A DNA stretch of 62,776 bases from Streptomyces lanatus (GTDB lineage Bacteria > Actinomycetota > Actinomycetes > Streptomycetales > Streptomycetaceae), in contig NZ_BNBM01000029.1 of the NCBI RefSeq assembly GCF_014655715.1, positions 24,103 through 86,878 of the forward strand. The letters run 5' to 3'. The position numbers were made by a program, and so were the translations under genes. The notes beneath the pieces are model-generated. The model was not told the origin of the DNA. It ran no database searches and worked only from the letters and a program-made list of their open reading frames with translations. Positions 16,885 through 24,309 of the stretch are shown piece after piece. Numbering within the stretch: position 1 is the stretch's first letter; the number at the start of each line of letters is the position of its first letter.

Positions 16885-18251
16885 CTGCGACTGACCCCGT
16901 CTCGTTCTGGGACCACGACCTCGGGCCCAGGGCCCTGCGCGCCCCCCTCGCCTCCGATAGCGAGGTCGACGTGTGCATCGTCGGCGCCGGTCTGACCGGG
17001 CTCTGGACGGCGTACTACCTCGCCAAGGCCGAACCCGGCCTGCGCATCGGGATCCTCGAGCGGGAGTACGCCGGCTTCGGCGCATCCGGGCGCAGCGGGG
17101 GATGGCTGTCCAACTTCCTGGCCGGATCGAGGGAGAGGTACGCGAAGAAGAACGGACGGCAGTCCGTCGTCGACCTCCAGCACGAGATGGACGCCTCGGT
17201 CGACGAAATCATCAAGATCCTCAACGTTGAGGGGATCGACGCCGATCTAGACAAGCCCGGTGTGCTGACGGTCGCGCGGACCCCGGCCCAGTGGGAGCGC
17301 CTGCAGGCGAAGGTCGTCGAGGACGAGGCATGGGGCGAGCGGGACCAGGTCCTCCTCGACGCGGCCGCCTGCGCGGACCGCATCCGGATCGCCGACGCCG
17401 TTGGCGCCGCGTACTCCCCGCATTGCGCGCGGGTGCACCCGGCGAAGCTGACGGCAGGCCTCGCCGCGGCAGTCGAGGACAGGGGCGTGTGGATCTGGGA
17501 GCAGTCTCCGGCGGTCCGCATCGAACCGCACACGGTCCACACGCCGTCCGCGTCCGTCCGGGCCCAGCACATCGTGCTCGCGGTGGAAGGCTTCACCGCG
17601 GAGATACGCGGGCATCACCGGGATCTGCTGCCGATGAACTCATCGATGATCATGACCGAGCGTATTCCGGACTCGGTGTGGGAGACGATCGGCTGGGCAG
17701 GCAACGAACTCCTGGGCGACATGGCGCACGTGTACTTCTACGCACAGCGCACCAGCGATGGCCGTGTTGCCTTCGGAGGCCGCGGCAAGCCGTACCGGTA
17801 CGGCTCACGGATCCCGGCAGGCGGCACGATCCCGCAGGTGACCGTCGAAGCGCTACGGAACCTGATGGTGGAGTGCTTCCCCGCACTGAAGCGGGTGGAC
17901 ATCGCCGACGCCTGGTCGGGCGTCCTCGGCGTCTCGCGAGACTGGTGCTCAACCCTCACCCGCGATACCCGAACCGGCGCGCTGATCGTCGGCGGCTACG
18001 CCGGCCACGGCATGACCACCACCAACCTGGCCGGCCGGACCGTCCGCGACCTGATCCTCGGTCTCGACTCGGACCTGCTGTCGCTGCCCTGGGTCGACCA
18101 CACGTCCCAGCGCTGGGAACCGGAGCCGTTCCGCTGGCTCGGCGTCCAAGCGGTCTACAGCGCCTACCGAGGAGCCGACGCACGCGAGGACCGCTCCGGC
18201 CGAGGCACATCCATGCTCGGCCGCGCCGCCAACCTCCTGGCGGGGCGGTGA
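16881..18251 (+). CDS. FAD-dependent amine/amino-acid oxidoreductase (DAO family)
   Basis: 456 residues. The N-terminal FAD fold is VCIVGAGLTGLWTAYYLA, followed by the DAO-type FGASGRSGGWLSNFL segment that surrounds the flavin, and the C-terminal GGYAGHGMTTTNLAGR motif. It resembles gamma-glutamylputrescine oxidase/DadA-like proteins that oxidise primary or secondary amines to imines or aldehydes. It overlaps the peptidase stop by 4 bp and is followed 84 bp later by a semialdehyde dehydrogenase, a natural amine-to-aldehyde-to-acid pair. Confidence 0.88.
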   Translation: MTATDPVSFWDHDLGPRALRAPLASDSEVDVCIVGAGLTGLWTAYYLAKAEPGLRIGILEREYAGFGASGRSGGWLSNFLAGSRERYAKKNGRQSVVDLQHEMDASVDEIIKILNVEGIDADLDKPGVLTVARTPAQWERLQAKVVEDEAWGERDQVLLDAAACADRIRIADAVGAAYSPHCARVHPAKLTAGLAAAVEDRGVWIWEQSPAVRIEPHTVHTPSASVRAQHIVLAVEGFTAEIRGHHRDLLPMNSSMIMTERIPDSVWETIGWAGNELLGDMAHVYFYAQRTSDGRVAFGGRGKPYRYGSRIPAGGTIPQVTVEALRNLMVECFPALKRVDIADAWSGVLGVSRDWCSTLTRDTRTGALIVGGYAGHGMTTTNLAGRTVRDLILGLDSDLLSLPWVDHTSQRWEPEPFRWLGVQAVYSAYRGADAREDRSGRGTSMLGRAANLLAGR

Positions 18252-18335
18252 ACCCCACCAGCTCCGGAGCGCTTTCGACCGGGACGACGCGCTTCCCGAA
18301 TCGCTGAACTGAAGTTAAGGAACGAGGTCACCGAG

Positions 18336-19730
18336 ATGTCGGCACCCCACGAAGCTCGCTCATACCGGGTCACGAACCCGGCAAACGGACAGGTCCTCGC
18401 GGACTACGAGTCAGCGTCCGATGCCGCGATCACCGCTCTCCTGGAGCGGTCCGCCGAGGCACAGCAACGATGGGCCCGGCGCTCTGTCACCGACCGCGCC
18501 CGCATTGTCGCCGAGGTCGCCAGGCTCTTCGACGAGAGGGCAGGGAAGCTCGGAGCCCTGATCACCGCCGAGATGGGGAAGGAGGCATCGTCGGCGGTGG
18601 GGGAGGCGAAGTTCTGCAAGGAGATCTTTGCGTACTACGCCACTGAGGGACCGCGTCTCATCGCCGACACACCGGTCGCGGTCCCGGCGGGAGCTAATGC
18701 GCGCATCCAGAGGCTTCCCCTTGGCCCGATCCTCGGCGTGATGCCGTGGAATTACCCCTACTACCAGGCGGCCCGCTTCGTCGCTCCGAACCTCGTACTC
18801 GGCAACTCGGTCATCCTTAAGCCAGCGGAAAACTGTCCCTCGTCCGCCTTGGCGATCGCCGACATCATGAGCGAGGCGGGCGTGCCAGCGGGCGTCTACG
18901 AATCGGTCTTCGCGACCCATGACCAAATTGCGCGCATCGTTGCCGACCCGCGGGTGCAAGGCGTCTCCCTGACCGGTTCAGAGCGCGCTGGTACCGCGAT
19001 CGCCGAGCACGCAGGGCGCAACCTCAAAAAGGTGGTCCTCGAACTCGGAGGATCGGACCCGTACATCGTGCTGGACTCCGCCGACGTGGCGGCGTCCGCG
19101 CGTCTGGCGTGGGACACCCGCATGTCCAACAACGGCCAGGCATGCAACTCCAACAAGCGCATGATTGTCATGAGCGACATCTACGACGAGTTCGTGGCGG
19201 AGCTGGTCACACTTGCCACTGGTCTCGAGCCTGGTGACCCGGCGAACCTCGGTGAGCGGGAGTTCCCACCGTTGGCCTCCCGAACTGCGGCGGAAGAGCT
19301 TGCTGCCCAGGTCGCAGATGCTGTCGCACAGGGCGCAGTCCTGCATACCGGGGGCACAGTGACCGAGGATTCCGGGGCATACTTCCGCCCGGCTGTGCTC
19401 ACCGACGTCAAGGTCGGGATGCGCGCCTACAGCGAGGAACTGTTCGGCCCGGCAGCAGTGGTGTACCGAGTGGAGACCGATGAGGAGGCGATTGCGTTGG
19501 CGAACGACAGCCAATACGGCCTCGGTGCGGCCGTATTCAGTCAGGATGCGGAGCGGGCGAGCGCCGTGGCGAGCTCTCTCGAGGTCGGAATGACGAACGT
19601 CAACATCCCGATCGGACAGGGTGCTTCGCTCCCGTTCGGTGGAGTGAAGCGCTCGGGCTTTGGCCGTGAGCTCGGACCGCTGGGGCTTGATGAGTTCGTC
19701 AACAAGCGCCTCTTCTACGCCCAGCAGTGA
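18336..19730 (+). CDS. NAD(P)-dependent succinate-semialdehyde-type aldehyde dehydrogenase
   Basis: 464 residues of the aldehyde dehydrogenase superfamily. It shows the MPWNYPYYQ motif, LTGSERAG nucleotide loop, catalytic Glu in LELGGSDPYIVL and catalytic Cys in NNGQACNSNKR, ending in the substrate segment SGFGRELGPLG. Length and motifs fit GabD-like succinate semialdehyde dehydrogenases, though the exact aldehyde is not proven. The start follows TTAAGGAACGAGG. It would finish the proposed amine branch by giving succinate or a related acid. Confidence 0.88.
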   Translation: MSAPHEARSYRVTNPANGQVLADYESASDAAITALLERSAEAQQRWARRSVTDRARIVAEVARLFDERAGKLGALITAEMGKEASSAVGEAKFCKEIFAYYATEGPRLIADTPVAVPAGANARIQRLPLGPILGVMPWNYPYYQAARFVAPNLVLGNSVILKPAENCPSSALAIADIMSEAGVPAGVYESVFATHDQIARIVADPRVQGVSLTGSERAGTAIAEHAGRNLKKVVLELGGSDPYIVLDSADVAASARLAWDTRMSNNGQACNSNKRMIVMSDIYDEFVAELVTLATGLEPGDPANLGEREFPPLASRTAAEELAAQVADAVAQGAVLHTGGTVTEDSGAYFRPAVLTDVKVGMRAYSEELFGPAAVVYRVETDEEAIALANDSQYGLGAAVFSQDAERASAVASSLEVGMTNVNIPIGQGASLPFGGVKRSGFGRELGPLGLDEFVNKRLFYAQQ

Positions 19731-20083
19731 CGAGGCGTTCGGAGACGTCGGATGCCCGGCCCAGGCCCCGCGGACGGTGGATGCGCGCATCTCGTCGTCC
19801 TCGGCAACTCCAAGATCCCCGACAGAATCAAGTTTAGAGCCTGTTTCAGACGTGACCTTCTGGGGTGCAGGCCCTCGTTCTTTGGCGCCGATGACGATGA
19901 AGCTTGGCAGCGAGGCGAACAAATAATCGGTTGCCTATTGGTGATGATGGTGGATCCAATGGCCGGCGTGATCACCCGGGCGCGCCCGCCGCAGTGAGAC
20001 GTGACGAGCGCGAACCGCCAGCCCCGGCCGGCGCACGATCCGGGCGGACTACGACCACACCGTTCCAAGGGAGACGCCAGCCG
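19731..20083 (+). other. Intergenic, no gene seen
   Basis: 353 bp between the aldehyde dehydrogenase and the binding-protein gene. Short open frames exist on both strands but none has a recognisable fold or ribosome site. A stretch around 19835 beginning AGAGCCTGTTTC looks like an IS terminal repeat by eye, but no partner end or transposase could be found. The region probably holds the promoter of the next gene. Confidence 0.4.
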
Positions 20084-21196
20084 ATGAACATGCCACCATC
20101 GCCGTCCGGAGCGGAGCACACAGACGGGTCGTCCGTCGGCCTGGGCGCTCTCGTACCGCTGACGCGGCCCGGCTGGGTCGAGGCGGGCCGACACCTGCTC
20201 GCAGGACTTGACCTGGCCGTTCGCGAGGTCAACGATGCTGGCGGGATCAACGGCAGACCACTGGAGCTGGTGGTCCGGGACACCGCGGCCGATCCGGAGC
20301 GGGCCGCGGCGGCCGTGGACGAACTGGCCGGCCTGGGCGTAGCCGCCGTGGCGGGCGAGTACCACAGCGTCGTCGCCCGCGCCGCCGCCGCCCGGGCCGC
20401 CGCCCTCGGCGTGCCGTTCCTCTGCTCGTCCGCGGTGCTCGACGCGCTCACCGATGAGCCGACGGAGTGGGTCGCGCGCCTGCCCCCGGCCCAGTCTCAC
20501 GGTTGGTGGATCTATGCGGACTTCCTCCTCGGCGCGGGCCGTCGTCGGATCGCCGTGGCGACCCAGCCGAGCGTCTACTGGGCGTCCGGGACCCGGATCC
20601 TCCGGGACCACCTCGCGCCGCGCGGCGGCACCGTCGTCGAACTCGACACGAACACGCTCACCCCCGAGGCCCTGTGCGACGCGCTTGTCGACCACGGCGC
20701 GACAGCGCTCCTCCTGCTGGTCGGCCATCCGGAGCCGGCGGTGCCGATCGTCAGAGCCGTCCGGGGCGACCGGCGGCTCGCGGGGATTCTGATCGGCGCT
20801 CCGGCCGGACAACCGGAGTTCGCCGAATGGGCCGCGGTGCTGGGCGAGGACGGCGCCGGGATCCCGTTCCTGCGATACCTGCCCGAGCGCCTCGGTCCGC
20901 TTGGCGAACGCGTCGGGAAGGAGCTCCGCGAGCGGCTGGGCGAAGCGCCCTCCTTCGTCGCCTTCGAGGGCTGGGACACCGTCACCGTCCTCGCCGACGT
21001 GCTGCGTTCCCACGGCACGGACCGGGCGGCCCTCGCCGAGTCATGGCCGCGCGTGGCGGTCGAGGGCACTCGCGGGCCGATCCGGTTCTCCCGCACGCCG
21101 GGCATCAGCGTTTGGCAATGGACTTGGACACCAATACAAGTCGTTGATCGGGACCCGGCGGAACCTGATCGCTTTCGGATCCTCCACGTCGGCTGA
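20084..21196 (+). CDS. Type I periplasmic-binding-fold protein without signal peptide (AmiC-like)
   Basis: 370 residues of the branched-chain amino acid/amide-binding family (Peripla_BP_6): LGALVPLTRPGWVEAGRHLLAG, VNDAGGINGRPLELVVRDT and a second lobe with VAVATQPSVYWASGTRILRDHL. The chosen ATG follows CCAAGGGAGACGC. The N-terminus is short and hydrophilic with no signal peptide or lipobox, and no ABC permease or ATPase genes are nearby. Such soluble proteins are known as intracellular amide sensors (AmiC controlling AmiR). An intracellular sensor for a pathway amide is plausible, and loss of the signal by rearrangement is the alternative. Confidence 0.8.
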   Translation: MNMPPSPSGAEHTDGSSVGLGALVPLTRPGWVEAGRHLLAGLDLAVREVNDAGGINGRPLELVVRDTAADPERAAAAVDELAGLGVAAVAGEYHSVVARAAAARAAALGVPFLCSSAVLDALTDEPTEWVARLPPAQSHGWWIYADFLLGAGRRRIAVATQPSVYWASGTRILRDHLAPRGGTVVELDTNTLTPEALCDALVDHGATALLLLVGHPEPAVPIVRAVRGDRRLAGILIGAPAGQPEFAEWAAVLGEDGAGIPFLRYLPERLGPLGERVGKELRERLGEAPSFVAFEGWDTVTVLADVLRSHGTDRAALAESWPRVAVEGTRGPIRFSRTPGISVWQWTWTPIQVVDRDPAEPDRFRILHVG

Positions 21197-21701
21197 GAAA
21201 GCATGGAAGACCGACTGCCCAGATCTGTCCGAACTTGAGGCTGTCTACGGGCCCACGCAGGCTCTCACCTTCGCAGCCGGGCCACGACCGCATTCCGCTG
21301 GCATACGCGGCCGGACCGAGTCACCAAGAGGCAGAAGGCGGCACATGGGCTTTCCGCCAGGGACTTTTAGTACGCGGTGTGCCCTCAACAAAGGCGGAGT
21401 GTGCTCGAGGCCAGCCGCATAAGCCATGTCACCAGAGGCATCTACGTCTGCAGTCCGCATAGCTGCGACGGGTCGTCGCCGGGACACGCAGCTGCCTTGC
21501 GCGCTCTCTGCAATCGGAAGCTCACCCAGCCCTACTGCTGGCTGTGGAGCGAGTTGTTCGAGGAGTGAACGGCCGTTGCCGCCCGCCGACCGCTGCAGTT
21601 TGGCTCTCATGGGGTGCCTGCCAGCCCGTACACCAACCACACGACAGTCTGTGGACAACTCGACCACGGGCGGTGGGCGGCCAGCGAGTAGAGTCGGCCG
21701 C
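21197..21701 (+). other. Intergenic, no intact gene
   Basis: 505 bp with only short frames that lack recognisable domains. The last ~60 bp, ending GAGTAGAGTCGGCCGC before the ATG at 21702, look like the native upstream region of the DUF4177 gene. The earlier part may be a junction between the catabolic island and a relocated housekeeping fragment. Confidence 0.4.
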
Positions 21702-21860
21702 ATGACCAAGTGGGAATACGCAACCGTGCCGCTGCTCGTCCATGCCACGAAGCAGATTCTGGACACCTGGGGCGAGGACGGCTGGGAGCTCGTCCAGGTC
21801 GTGCCCGGGCCGAACAACCCCGAGCAGCTCGTCGCGTACCTGAAGCGGGAGAAGGCATGA
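21702..21860 (+). CDS. DUF4177-family small protein
   Basis: 52 residues beginning MTKWEYATVPLLVH and containing WGEDGWELVQVVPGP, the compact DUF4177 pattern of small actinobacterial proteins of unknown function. Its stop overlaps the start of the RidA gene (ATGA). From memory, the same two-gene pair sits in the conserved Streptomyces core near arsA/wblA genes. Its presence here, isolated from such genes, suggests a copied fragment. Confidence 0.75.
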   Translation: MTKWEYATVPLLVHATKQILDTWGEDGWELVQVVPGPNNPEQLVAYLKREKA

Positions 21861-22324
21861 GTGTCGTAGCGGCGAAGCTGGCCGAACTCGGCCTGACCCT
21901 GCCGGAGGTCGTCCCGCCGCTGGCCGCGTACCAGCCGGCCGTGCAGTCCGGCGTGTGCGTCTACACCTCCGGGCAGCTCCCCATGGTCGAGGGCAAGCTG
22001 CCCGTCACTGGCAAGGTGGGCGCCGAGGTCACGGCCGAGGAGGCCAAGGAACTGGCCCGCATCTGCGCCCTGAACGCGCTGGCCGCAGTCAAGTCCGTCG
22101 CCGGCGACCTGGACCGCGTGGCACGCGTCGTGAAGGTCGTGGGCTTCGTCGCCTCGGCCGCCGACTTCACCGGCCAGCCCGGCGTGGTCAACGGCGCGAG
22201 CGAGCTGCTCGGCCAGGTCCTAGGCGACAAGGGCGTGCACGCGCGCAGTGCGGTCGGCGTGGCAGTACTGCCGCTGGACGCCCCCGTCGAGGTCGAGATC
22301 CAGGTGGAGCTCACCAGAGCGTAG
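21857..22324 (+). CDS. RidA/YjgF-family protein
   Basis: 155 residues of the Rid family (VVPPLAAYQPAVQSGVCVYTSGQLP at the substrate pocket; VEIQVELTRA at the end). RidA-type proteins hydrolyse reactive enamines and imines to ketones and ammonia. This longer actinobacterial type, with an N-terminal KLAELGLTLPE extension, is common in core genomes. It overlaps the DUF4177 gene by 4 bp. It might detoxify imines made by the DAO oxidase, but the housekeeping pairing argues for accidental presence. Confidence 0.85.
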   Translation: MSVVAAKLAELGLTLPEVVPPLAAYQPAVQSGVCVYTSGQLPMVEGKLPVTGKVGAEVTAEEAKELARICALNALAAVKSVAGDLDRVARVVKVVGFVASAADFTGQPGVVNGASELLGQVLGDKGVHARSAVGVAVLPLDAPVEVEIQVELTRA

Positions 22325-22424
22325 AACCCGTCGTCCAGGCCGACGCATTATCGCGGCGGCTCGGTCCTGGCTTCCGCGCAGCGCCCGAAACTGTCACCTC
22401 GTCGCACCGTAGTCAGTACGTACA

Positions 22425-22489
22425 GAACACTCCGCCGACAGATCCTTGATCAGCGTGATCGCATTTCTCGATCAGAGGGCGGAGCGTTC
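22425..22489. repeat. 12-bp inverted repeat with 41-bp centre
   Basis: GAACACTCCGCC at 22425-22436 is matched by GGCGGAGCGTTC at 22478-22489 on the opposite strand, 11 of 12 bases. The centre contains further TGATC/GATCA half-symmetries. It lies between the RidA gene and the end of the SDR on the opposite strand, so it may act as a bidirectional stem or be a recombination scar. Confidence 0.4.
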
Positions 22490-22611
22490 CACACAACCGG
22501 GCTGCCCCTCACGAGCCGTCAAGGTAACTCATCAGCCACCCCACCCTCCTGGAGCGGCTGGTCTTCGCGTATCGGGAACCCATGAAGGGGATCGCGCGCC
22601 TCGAGGGGTGC

Positions 22612-23358
22612 TCAGCGAGCCGCGCCGATCGTCCGGCCGCCGTCCACGACGAGCTCGGAGCCGGTGACGTAGTACGCGTCTGGCGACGCGAGGTAGTAGC
22701 TGGCGTCGGCGATCACCGCCGGCTGGGCCACCTGAGGGATCGGCTGGCCGGGGAGCGTGGTGGGGAACCCGGCAGCACGCGAGGCAGGGGTCTCGATCAC
22801 GCCCGGGACGACCATGTTGACCCGGATCTTGTCGTCAGCCAGCTCCAGCGCCGCACATTTGGTGAGACCCCGCAGCCCCCACTTAGACGACGAGTAGGCC
22901 GACAGACCGACGAAGCCTGCCAGCCCCGCCGTGGAGCCGGTGTTTACGATGACGCCCTTGCCGGCACGCCGCATCTGCGGCACCACTGCGCGGATGCCGA
23001 GCATCGTTCCGATCATGGTGATGTCGACGACGCGTCGCCACTGGGCGACGTCCGTGTCCTCGATGCGGTTGTTCCAGATGAGCCCGGCGTTGTTGACGAG
23101 GACCTCGATCGGCCCGCCAGCCGCCTTCTCGGCTTCGGTGACAGCGCGGTCCCACTGCTCCGGGTCGCTCACATCCAGTTGGATGGCGTGGGCGCCATCG
23201 CCGATCTCGGAGGCCACACGCTGCGCCGCGTCCAGATCCACGTCGGTGACGAGAACGCGGTCGCCGGCTTCGGCGAACCGGCGCGCCGTGGCTTCACCGA
23301 TCCCCGACCCGGCACCAGTCACCAGCACCACGCGCGAGGATGTGCTCTGCTCTGCCAT
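22612..23358 (-). CDS. SDR-family oxidoreductase
   Basis: 248 residues. VTGAGSGIGEAT is at the N-terminus, NNAG near residue 90, catalytic Ser in STAG and the YSSSK Tyr/Lys near 155-159. The final residues (VTGSELVVDGGRTIG) are typical. It lies 68 bp downstream of the truncated permease on the same strand and is probably read from the divergent promoter at 24084-24135, making it part of the same regulon. Substrate unknown. Confidence 0.88.
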   Translation of the reverse strand: MAEQSTSSRVVLVTGAGSGIGEATARRFAEAGDRVLVTDVDLDAAQRVASEIGDGAHAIQLDVSDPEQWDRAVTEAEKAAGGPIEVLVNNAGLIWNNRIEDTDVAQWRRVVDITMIGTMLGIRAVVPQMRRAGKGVIVNTGSTAGLAGFVGLSAYSSSKWGLRGLTKCAALELADDKIRVNMVVPGVIETPASRAAGFPTTLPGQPIPQVAQPAVIADASYYLASPDAYYVTGSELVVDGGRTIGAAR

Positions 23359-23426
23359 GGGAAGTTGTTCTCCGTTCGTTGTTGGTTGACATCGGTGTGC
23401 ACCGGGAGCCTGGGCGCGAGATCCGA

Positions 23427-24038
23427 CTAGAGGTCCTGTCGCCCGATGCGCGCGAAGATCTCCGGACGCTGGGCTCTCAGGTAGGAGGCGAGGCCTGCCC
23501 CGGCCACGGCCAGCAGCACTATGAATGCAAGCGCGAGGTCTGCCGCCGTGCGGCTCCCGCCGATGATGTCGGGCATGTGCATGATGGCCAGATAGAGGAC
23601 CCCGCCGATGCCGACAAAGGCCAGCATTGGTGCGATCCGTGACTCGAAGTGTGTGGCCGTGCGCGTCGAGTCACGCTGGAAGAACGCAAGGATCGCAAGG
23701 CTCGTGGCGAACATCAGCACTACGAGACAGACGCTTCCGATCGCAGCACAGGATGAGTAGACCCGCAGCGGGTCGAGGCCGGCGGCCGTGGGGGCGATGA
23801 TCCCGACCAGGCACAGAGCCGAGAACCAAGCTGCGGCTACATATGCGACCACGATGAATGTGGACGGCGCGCCGTCCTGGTTGCCGTAGCCGATCAGGAC
23901 CGGCACAAAGCCCGCGGCAGTGCCGAGTGGAGCGTTGAAGGCCAGCACCGTGAAGACGATCGAGGCCACCCCCAGGTTGCCTCGGAGGTTGCCGGAGGCT
24001 TGCTCGGAGCTTGCTCGTTCGGCAACTTGCTCAGCCAT
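23427..24038 (-). pseudogene. APC-superfamily amino-acid permease with internal deletion
   Basis: 203 residues, less than half the usual ~480. The N-terminal part (LGVASIVFTVLAFNAPLGTA and one or two more helices) is typical of the start of APC permeases. It then jumps to a C-terminal block (RVYSSCAAIGSVC, FFQRDSTRTATHFESRIAPM) that in full-length relatives lies near TM9-12. The middle ~270 residues appear deleted in frame, so a short membrane protein may still be made, but transport is unlikely. It is divergent from the P450 with an operator-bearing promoter. Confidence 0.7.
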
Positions 24039-24083
24039 CCCGATGTGCCCTCTTTCTCACCGACGACCCTCCGTTGAGAAACT

Positions 24084-24135
24084 GGCCGCATGGCCGATTT
24101 TAAGCATCATCAGCGTCTCGCTCAAGGCTTGTCAA
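24084..24135 (-). promoter_or_regulatory. Promoter plus operator (site 6) for the permease-SDR operon
   Basis: On the minus strand TTGACA (24135-24130), an 18-bp spacer and GATGAT (24111-24106) repeat exactly the hexamers of the promoter at 813. Ten bases later comes GGCCATGCGGCC (24095-24084), the shared palindrome. The permease start is 45 bp further. This is the strongest support that promoter and operator travel together. Confidence 0.6.
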
Positions 24136-24202
24136 GGCTACGTTCAGAACGCTTCCTTCGACCCTCTGACCCGCGATTTTCCAAAGGAATGAGTTCATCT
24201 CC

Positions 24203-24253
24203 TTGACGCGGGCAACCGGTGGTGCAAGCATCTCTAAATCTGATCAGTTGGCC
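24203..24253 (+). promoter_or_regulatory. Promoter plus operator (site 5) for the P450 gene
   Basis: TTGACG at 24203-24208, then a weak -10 (AAGCAT about 17 bp later), and the palindrome GATCAGTTGGCC at 24242-24253, beginning exactly 39 bp after the -35 start as at sites 2 and 4. It lies 56 bp upstream of the P450 ATG. Confidence 0.58.
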
Positions 24254-24309
24254 AAAAGTTGCGTGAGCTTGATCAGAATGAGGTTGTAACCGACGCCGAA
24301 GGAGCCGCG

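Noticed and set aside
19835..19860. IS terminal inverted repeat (AGAGCCTGTTTC)
   Set aside because: No second end, no target duplication and no transposase frame nearby; the resemblance may be chance.
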